Source: Kiritimatiellia bacterium
GTDB taxonomy: Bacteria > Verrucomicrobiota > Kiritimatiellia > SLAD01
Reading direction: 5' to 3'
DNA: 17,923 bases
NCBI GenBank assembly: GCA_007128275.1
Contig: SKXR01000098.1
Span: 1 to 17,923 of the forward strand
Shown: positions 13,729 through 17,923 of the stretch, piece by piece
Layout: the number at the start of each line of letters is the position of its first letter
How positions within the stretch are numbered: position 1 is the first letter of the stretch
The notes under the pieces: generated by a model
Databases searched by the model: none
The model's input: only the letters and a program-made list of their open reading frames with translations
Told to the model about the DNA's origin: nothing
Position numbers and translations under genes: made by a program

Positions 13729-13878
13729 GCGATGTTTGTCAGCCTGTACGGAAAGGGTGTGCTCCTGTAGTCCAAAACCAACGGCGAAAACGGTAATCCG
13801 CAAGCGGACGCCTTACAAAACGTCACTTTGGCTTGTCTGTAGGGCCGTCGCGTGCGACGCGCCGGGACGACCAACACA

Positions 13879-14553
13879 TCAACGGCGCACCGCGGGATGC
13901 AGATAGATCGGAAGCAAAGGTTCGCCTTCCACGCCGGGCCGGTGCAGGTCGAGTGCGAGACGACCGACCCATTCCGCGGCGGGAAACACATCGCGTTCGA
14001 TCCACGTGCCCACCTGCAGTAAGCCTGCGGATTCCAGCACGGGACGGAGCCTCACCCATTCGGAAGACGCCACCAAATCCGATGTCCGCAGCAAGGCCTT
14101 GAACTCGTCCCGTTCGGCCAAGCGCCAATCCCCGTCCTGTTCCAACCCGCCTGTTGAAACACGGATGAATCGACTGTGCCAAACCCGGTCCCGACGCGCG
14201 TCACCGAGAACAACGAACTCGTTCCGATCCGGATGCGCTTCCGCCAACGCATACGCCAACGCCGCGCCGCTGCTGACCGCCCGGACCGGACGCCGACCCG
14301 GCGCCGCCAACCCCTGAACCGCGGTCAATGCGATGCGCATGCCGGAATAGCGTCCGGGCCCGCGTCCCGCCGCGAACAGATCGATAGCGTCCCACCCCCA
14401 AGCCGCCTGTTCCCGCACGTGTTCCAAGACATCGAACAATGTAGTGGTGCGCCCGCCCGAAACCGGCAAATCCGCGCGCGACGCCACATCGCCGTCTTCC
14501 AACAAAGCCACGCTGCCGACCGCCGACGAAATTTCCATGGCCAACACCTTCAT
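13879..14553 (-). CDS. tsaB: tRNA N6-threonylcarbamoyladenosine biosynthesis protein TsaB
   Basis: TsaB is the scaffold partner of TsaD in the TsaBDE complex that makes t6A at position 37 of ANN-decoding tRNAs. The 224-residue protein has the ASKHA fold start KVLAMEISSAVGSVAL and the diagnostic GRGPGRYSGMRIALTAVQGLA (63-83). The usual N-terminal DT/DTS is replaced by EIS, acceptable because TsaB is not itself catalytic. The start ATG overlaps the tsaE stop as ATGA, and a G10 tract 4 nt upstream probably serves as ribosome-binding sequence. tsaD and tsaC are not in the window. About 189 nt separate it from the next gene. Confidence 0.93.
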   Translation of the reverse strand: MKVLAMEISSAVGSVALLEDGDVASRADLPVSGGRTTTLFDVLEHVREQAAWGWDAIDLFAAGRGPGRYSGMRIALTAVQGLAAPGRRPVRAVSSGAALAYALAEAHPDRNEFVVLGDARRDRVWHSRFIRVSTGGLEQDGDWRLAERDEFKALLRTSDLVASSEWVRLRPVLESAGLLQVGTWIERDVFPAAEWVGRLALDLHRPGVEGEPLLPIYLHPAVRR

Positions 14554-14978
14554 GATTCCCCCCCCCCGTCAACATGCACGAGGCGCTCATGCTCCGTGTC
14601 TCCGTGCCGCAGGCGAACATGGATCGTACGCTCCGGCAACGCCTGGTCCGCTCGTTCCGCCCACTCGATCGCCGTGATGCCCGTGCCATCCATATACTCG
14701 TCCAGCCCGAAATCCAGCGCCTCGTCGGCGGTTTGCAAACGGTACAAATCGATGTGATACAAGAGAAGCCTCCCGCGATATTCATTCACCAGCGTATAGG
14801 TCGGACTCGACACCGGTTGATCCACCGCCAACGCCTGCGCCAAGCCTTGGATGAAGCACGTCTTGCCCGCCCCCAAATCGCCGTGCAACGCCAGCACGTC
14901 GCCGGGCTGCAATCGTTCGGCCATACGCGCGGCGAGCGCACGGGTTTCATCAGGGGAATAAGTGGTGGTAACGTTCAT
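14550..14978 (-). CDS. tsaE: tRNA threonylcarbamoyladenosine biosynthesis ATPase TsaE
   Basis: TsaE is the small P-loop ATPase of the TsaBDE complex, resetting TsaD between rounds of t6A synthesis. The 142 residues show Walker A GDLGAGKT (33-40), switch SSPTYTLVNEY (57-67), HIDLYRL (75-81) and Walker B-like AIEWAERAD (103-111). I prefer the ATG at 14978, 5 nt after the panB stop with GAGG just before it; a TTG at 14993 would add five residues and overlap panB. The last codons read a run of ten Gs (14558-14567), giving D-G-G-G-E-S, then stop overlapping tsaB. Confidence 0.94.
   Translation of the reverse strand: MNVTTTYSPDETRALAARMAERLQPGDVLALHGDLGAGKTCFIQGLAQALAVDQPVSSPTYTLVNEYRGRLLLYHIDLYRLQTADEALDFGLDEYMDGTGITAIEWAERADQALPERTIHVRLRHGDTEHERLVHVDGGGES
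14558..14567 (-). repeat. G10 homopolymer at the tsaE/tsaB junction
   Basis: Ten consecutive C on the + strand (ten G in the mRNA). It codes for three Gly near the TsaE C-terminus and sits 4 nt upstream of the tsaB ATG where a Shine-Dalgarno belongs. Confidence 0.9.
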
Positions 14979-14983
14979 CGGCC

Positions 14984-15775
14984 TCAATAGCAATGCTCGT
15001 CCGCGGGGAACGTTCCGTCCTCCACTTCCTGTTTGTAGGATGTGAAGGCGTGGCGCATGGTTCCGCCGAGCTCGGCGTAGCGTTTGACGAATTTGGGAGT
15101 GAACTTGGCGTACATGCCGAGCATGTCGTGCACCACCAACACCTGCCCGTCACATCCAGGACCCGCGCCGATCCCGACGGTGGGCACCGGGACGGAGGCC
15201 GTGATGTCCACGGCTAAATCGGCGGGAATGCCTTCGAGCACGAGCGCAAAGACGCCCGCTTCCGCCAACGCAATGGCATCCGCCTTCAATTGGTCGGCGC
15301 CTGCACCCGTCCTTCCCTGCACCTTGTACCCGCCGAACGCGCGCACACTCTGAGGCGTCAGTCCGATATGGCCCATGACGGGAATGCCGTTGGCAATAAG
15401 ATGCCGAACGGTATCCGCGCGAAACGCCCCCCCCTCGATCTTCACCGCGTCTGCGCCCGCTTCCTTGATGAGCCGGCCCGCGTTGTCCACGGCCTGGTCC
15501 GGAGTTACTTGATAGGAAAGGAACGGCATGTCGGCGACGACCAACGCCGATGTCACCCCGCGCATGACCGCCCGGGTATGATGCACCATGTCGTCCATGG
15601 TCACCGGGATGGTGGAATCGTAGCCCAACACCGTCATACCCAACGAATCCCCGACAATGATCAGATTAATCCCCGCTTCATCCACCAATTGCGCGGTGGA
15701 ATAGTCGTATGCGGTCAGGGAAACGATCTTGCCCTTGCCTTTGAGTTTGCGAATCCGGTCAACGGTCCATTTCAT
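14984..15775 (-). CDS. panB: 3-methyl-2-oxobutanoate hydroxymethyltransferase
   Basis: PanB adds a hydroxymethyl group from 5,10-methylene-tetrahydrofolate to 2-oxoisovalerate to give ketopantoate, the first committed step to pantothenate and CoA. The 263 residues carry SLTAYDYSTAQLVDEAGI (19-36), metal-binding Asp43 (VGDSLGM) and Asp82 (VADMPFLSY), Glu114 (KIEGG), GHIGLTPQ (135-142), GGYKVQGR (148-155), catalytic Glu181 (LEGIPA) and TVGIGAGPGCDGQVLV (199-214). I start at the ATG at 15775, which gives the usual length. An in-frame ATG at 15835, 11 nt after sucD, would add 20 residues unlike the family; neither has a strong Shine-Dalgarno. A G8 run lies at 15427-15434. panC and panD are not nearby. 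Confidence 0.96.
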   Translation of the reverse strand: MKWTVDRIRKLKGKGKIVSLTAYDYSTAQLVDEAGINLIIVGDSLGMTVLGYDSTIPVTMDDMVHHTRAVMRGVTSALVVADMPFLSYQVTPDQAVDNAGRLIKEAGADAVKIEGGAFRADTVRHLIANGIPVMGHIGLTPQSVRAFGGYKVQGRTGAGADQLKADAIALAEAGVFALVLEGIPADLAVDITASVPVPTVGIGAGPGCDGQVLVVHDMLGMYAKFTPKFVKRYAELGGTMRHAFTSYKQEVEDGTFPADEHCY

Positions 15776-15846
15776 GAATATGTGATTTTCAATTTTCGAT
15801 GGAATACGTGAAACATCCAATACCTTAGCGTCCATTCGCGGTTCCG

Positions 15847-16722
15847 CTACGCCTTGAACTTCTCCGCCACCGCATCCGCCAGTTCGTCAATCGTGCGCGC
15901 CACGGGCACTCCGACGGCGCTGAACGCTTTGATCTTCGATGCCGCCGTGCCGGCACCACCGGAAACAATGGCGCCCGCATGGCCCATACGTTTGCCTTCG
16001 GGCGCGGTCTGGCCGACGACATACGCAAAAACCGGCTTGCTCAGATGTTCGCCGATGTATTCCGCCGTGCGCTCTTCCTCGTCGCCGCCAATCTCACCGA
16101 TCAATACCACAGCATCCGTCTCATCGTCTTCTTCAAAAAGCGGGAGGAGATCGCGGAATCCGGACCCGACGATCGGATCGCCGCCCACCCCGATACAGGT
16201 CGACTGGCCGATGCCGCGCTCCGTCAGTGAATTGACGATCTCGTACGTCAACGTGCCGCTGCGCGAGATCACGCCCACGCGGCCCGGCTTGTGAATCTGA
16301 CCCGGCATGATCCCGACTTTGGCTTTGTCCGGCGAAATTACGCCCGGACAGTTCGGACCGATCAAACGACAGCCTGCACCCTGCACGGCATGATACACCT
16401 CAACCATGTCCAACACGGGAATGCCTTCGGTGATACATACAATCAAAGGAATCTTCGCCGCCGCAGCCTCCGTCACCGCCGCCGCCGCGAATTGGGCGGG
16501 CACATAAATCACCGTGGCGTTTGCGCTTGTCGCGTCAACGGCTTCTTGCACCGAATTGAATACGGGCAAGCCGTCTTCCGTCGTCTGCCCCCCCTTGCCC
16601 GGCGTCACGCCGCCTACCACCTGCGTGCCGTACGCCAGCATCTGCTTCGTATGGAACGAACCGTCGCGGCCCGTAATCCCCTGCACGATCAACCGCGTAT
16701 CTTTATCCACTAGAATACTCAT
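15847..16722 (-). CDS. sucD: Succinyl-CoA ligase, alpha subunit
   Basis: With SucC this makes succinate, CoA and ATP or GTP from succinyl-CoA, the substrate-level phosphorylation step of the TCA cycle. The 291-residue protein has the CoA-binding Rossmann domain (MSILVDKDTRLIVQGITGRDG), IGPNCPGVISP (121-131), SRSGTLTYE (153-161), GVGGDPIVG (178-186) and the phospho-histidine loop GHAGAIVSGGAG with His248. The start overlaps the sucC stop as ATGA, so subunits are made in balance. It is followed after 71 nt by panB, or 11 nt if panB starts at 15835. Confidence 0.98.
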   Translation of the reverse strand: MSILVDKDTRLIVQGITGRDGSFHTKQMLAYGTQVVGGVTPGKGGQTTEDGLPVFNSVQEAVDATSANATVIYVPAQFAAAAVTEAAAAKIPLIVCITEGIPVLDMVEVYHAVQGAGCRLIGPNCPGVISPDKAKVGIMPGQIHKPGRVGVISRSGTLTYEIVNSLTERGIGQSTCIGVGGDPIVGSGFRDLLPLFEEDDETDAVVLIGEIGGDEEERTAEYIGEHLSKPVFAYVVGQTAPEGKRMGHAGAIVSGGAGTAASKIKAFSAVGVPVARTIDELADAVAEKFKA

Positions 16723-17861
16723 GCCGCCTCTCCTTTCGACAACGCGATCGCCTTCTTCACGGCGGCTTCAAACGACTCCGCGGTAATCAGCGGGGTCCCC
16801 TCCAACATCGCCATCCCCTCCTCCGCATTCGTGCCGCTTAAACGGATCACAATCGGAAGCGTGATATCGATTTGCTTATACGACTCCAGAATACCTTTCG
16901 CAATATCGTCGCAACGCGTGATGCCCCCGAAAATATTCACTAGGATGGCTTTCACCTTCGCATTGCCCATCAAGAGCTTGAACGCGTGGATAACCTTATC
17001 GGGACTGGAACTTCCTCCGACATCCAGGAAGTTCGCCGGCTCGCCGCCGAAGAACTTGATCATGTCCATCGTCGCCATGGCGAGACCCGCGCCGTTGACC
17101 ATGCACCCGATATCCCCGTCAAGCTGGATGAAACTCAAACCCTTCTCCTTCGCCTCGATCTCGTTGACATCCTCCTCGTCCATATCGCGCAGGGCCTCAA
17201 TGTCCGGCAACCGGAACAGCGCGTTGTCGTCAAAGTTGATCTTTCCGTCCAAGGCGACCACCTCGCCCCGATCGTTCAGCACGAGCGGGTTGATCTCGGC
17301 CAGCGAACAGTCCTTTTCAATCAACAAGCGGAACAAACCGCGCATGACGTTGAGCACCGATTGCTCCGTGGCGTCGTCATTGAACAGTTGTCCGGCGAAT
17401 GTGCGAGCCTCCTCCTCCGGAAATTCGCGAGAAAGGGTGTGAAAGGTTAGAATCTTTTCCGGCGTCTTGGCGGCCACTTCCTCGATGTCCACGCCGCCTT
17501 CGGCGCTGCAGATAAAAGAGATGCCCTTTACCCCACGGTCCAGGATGACCCCCAGATAGGCTTCCTTCACGATTTCAGCGGCGGACTCAACGACAATCAC
17601 CTTCTTGACGGGAATGCCCTTGATGTCCATGCCTAGAATCCGTTCCCCCGCCGCGCGCGCCTCGTCGGCGTTCGGCACCACCTTGATGCCGCCCGCCTTG
17701 CCTCGACCGCCGACATGCACCTGTGCCTTCACCGCGACCGTTCCGCCAAACTTCCGCGCGGCCTCGTACACCGCGTCCGGGGTCACCGCCAACTGCTGCG
17801 GCGGCACCGGTATGCCGTAGTCCGCAAACATCTCCTTGGCCTGATATTCAGGTATTTTCAT
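16719..17861 (-). CDS. sucC: Succinyl-CoA ligase, beta subunit
   Basis: SucC is the ATP-grasp, nucleotide- and succinate-binding subunit of succinyl-CoA ligase. The 380 residues begin MKIPEYQAKEMFADYGIPVP and include KAQVHVGGRGKAGGIK (44-59), LAEINPLVLN with Mg ligands, DGKINFDDNALFR, GCMVNGAGLAMATMD, ANFLDVGG and NIFGGITRCDDIAKGI. The ATG at 17861 is chosen because GGGAGGAA lies 5 nt before it; the open frame 13 codons upstream (17900) has no family match. ATP versus GTP preference cannot be settled by eye. Transcription probably starts outside the window, since another gene seems to end over its start. Confidence 0.98.
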   Translation of the reverse strand: MKIPEYQAKEMFADYGIPVPPQQLAVTPDAVYEAARKFGGTVAVKAQVHVGGRGKAGGIKVVPNADEARAAGERILGMDIKGIPVKKVIVVESAAEIVKEAYLGVILDRGVKGISFICSAEGGVDIEEVAAKTPEKILTFHTLSREFPEEEARTFAGQLFNDDATEQSVLNVMRGLFRLLIEKDCSLAEINPLVLNDRGEVVALDGKINFDDNALFRLPDIEALRDMDEEDVNEIEAKEKGLSFIQLDGDIGCMVNGAGLAMATMDMIKFFGGEPANFLDVGGSSSPDKVIHAFKLLMGNAKVKAILVNIFGGITRCDDIAKGILESYKQIDITLPIVIRLSGTNAEEGMAMLEGTPLITAESFEAAVKKAIALSKGEAA

Positions 17862-17922
17862 GCACTTCCTCCCGCCACAATAAACACGCCACGCCGCCAC
17901 TTCCGATCAGGCCCGCGACAAT
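17848..17922 (-). CDS. Possible C-terminal end of an upstream gene overlapping sucC
   Basis: An open frame enters from the right edge and runs 24 codons to a TGA at 17848-17850, 14 nt inside sucC in another frame. The visible residues are hydrophobic first (IVAGLIGSGGVACLLW) and then charged (REEVHENT), like a C-terminal membrane helix plus short tail. The sucC Shine-Dalgarno lies inside it, which would couple the two. Too little is visible to name it, and an open stretch this short could be chance. Confidence 0.35.
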   Translation of the reverse strand: MVAGLIGSGGVACLLWREEVHENT

Positions 17923-17923
17923 A

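Noticed and set aside
13846..13859. CGTCGC/GCGACG inverted repeat just downstream of tsaB as a terminator
   Set aside because: The loop is only 2 nt (or 4 nt with a 5 bp stem) and there is no T run after it.
1..17923. A defence island, CRISPR array, toxin-antitoxin pair, mobile element, integron or biosynthetic cluster
   Set aside because: I looked for repeats, recombinases, nucleases with odd partners and tRNA-flanked insertions and saw none; nearly all genes are recognisable core functions with similar base composition.

Overview
This 17.9 kb window is a dense, GC-rich stretch of bacterial chromosome, mostly housekeeping genes. I see no phage, transposon, CRISPR array, tRNA or rRNA. The organism is probably Gram-negative: it has a lipoprotein with a CsgG/FlgT-like architecture and a membrane-anchored thioredoxin. 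A very short Lys/Arg-rich protein (13576-13689) and an unusually divergent sigma-70-family factor would suit the PVC group (Verrucomicrobiota/Kiritimatiellota), but that assignment is inference and not proven here.

Left part, + strand (1-2418): the C-terminal ATPase end of mutS, then an Lrp/AsnC-type regulator overlapping a class I aminotransferase by 32 nt. This pair resembles the alanine-metabolism pair alaR-alaT (yugG-yugH) of Bacillus subtilis. Next comes a 234 nt convergent intergenic region (2419-2652) that is richer in A+T than its flanks and carries six short inverted repeats.

Everything from 2653 to the right edge is on the - strand and reads right to left. (a) The right-hand operon is [partial upstream ORF]-sucC-sucD-panB-tsaE-tsaB. 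It covers TCA-cycle succinyl-CoA ligase, pantothenate synthesis and the t6A37 tRNA-modification partners TsaE and TsaB. After a 189 nt gap with its own possible promoter comes the tiny basic protein, closed by a good rho-independent terminator at 13521-13545. (b) A sigma-70-like promoter at 13397-13425 then starts a second unit: single-domain response regulator, CsgG/FlgT-like lipoprotein, anchored thioredoxin, ruvA, ruvB (Holliday-junction branch migration). (c) A promoter with a perfect TTGACA at 9849-9877 precedes the divergent sigma factor and a YycJ/WalJ-like metallo-beta-lactamase-fold protein. (d) A solo CUT1-family sugar-transport ATPase (UgpC/MsmX/MalK-like, no permeases nearby) is followed by a membrane-anchored protein with two degenerate GGDEF domains. 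(e) Last is pdxJ-acpS-nnr: vitamin B6 synthesis, holo-ACP synthase and NAD(P)HX repair. No gene in this window is longer than expected for its family or looks like a recent insertion.

Several gene pairs are joined by 4 nt ATGA stop/start overlaps (sucC/sucD, tsaE/tsaB, trx/ruvA, pdxJ/acpS), pointing to translational coupling. No obviously new multi-gene system is present. The items most worth a second look are the double-degenerate GGDEF membrane protein, the divergent sigma factor with its own promoter, the G10 tract at the tsaE/tsaB junction, the inverted-repeat cluster at 2449-2594, the REC protein with Ala at the switch Thr position, and the near-leaderless small basic gene.
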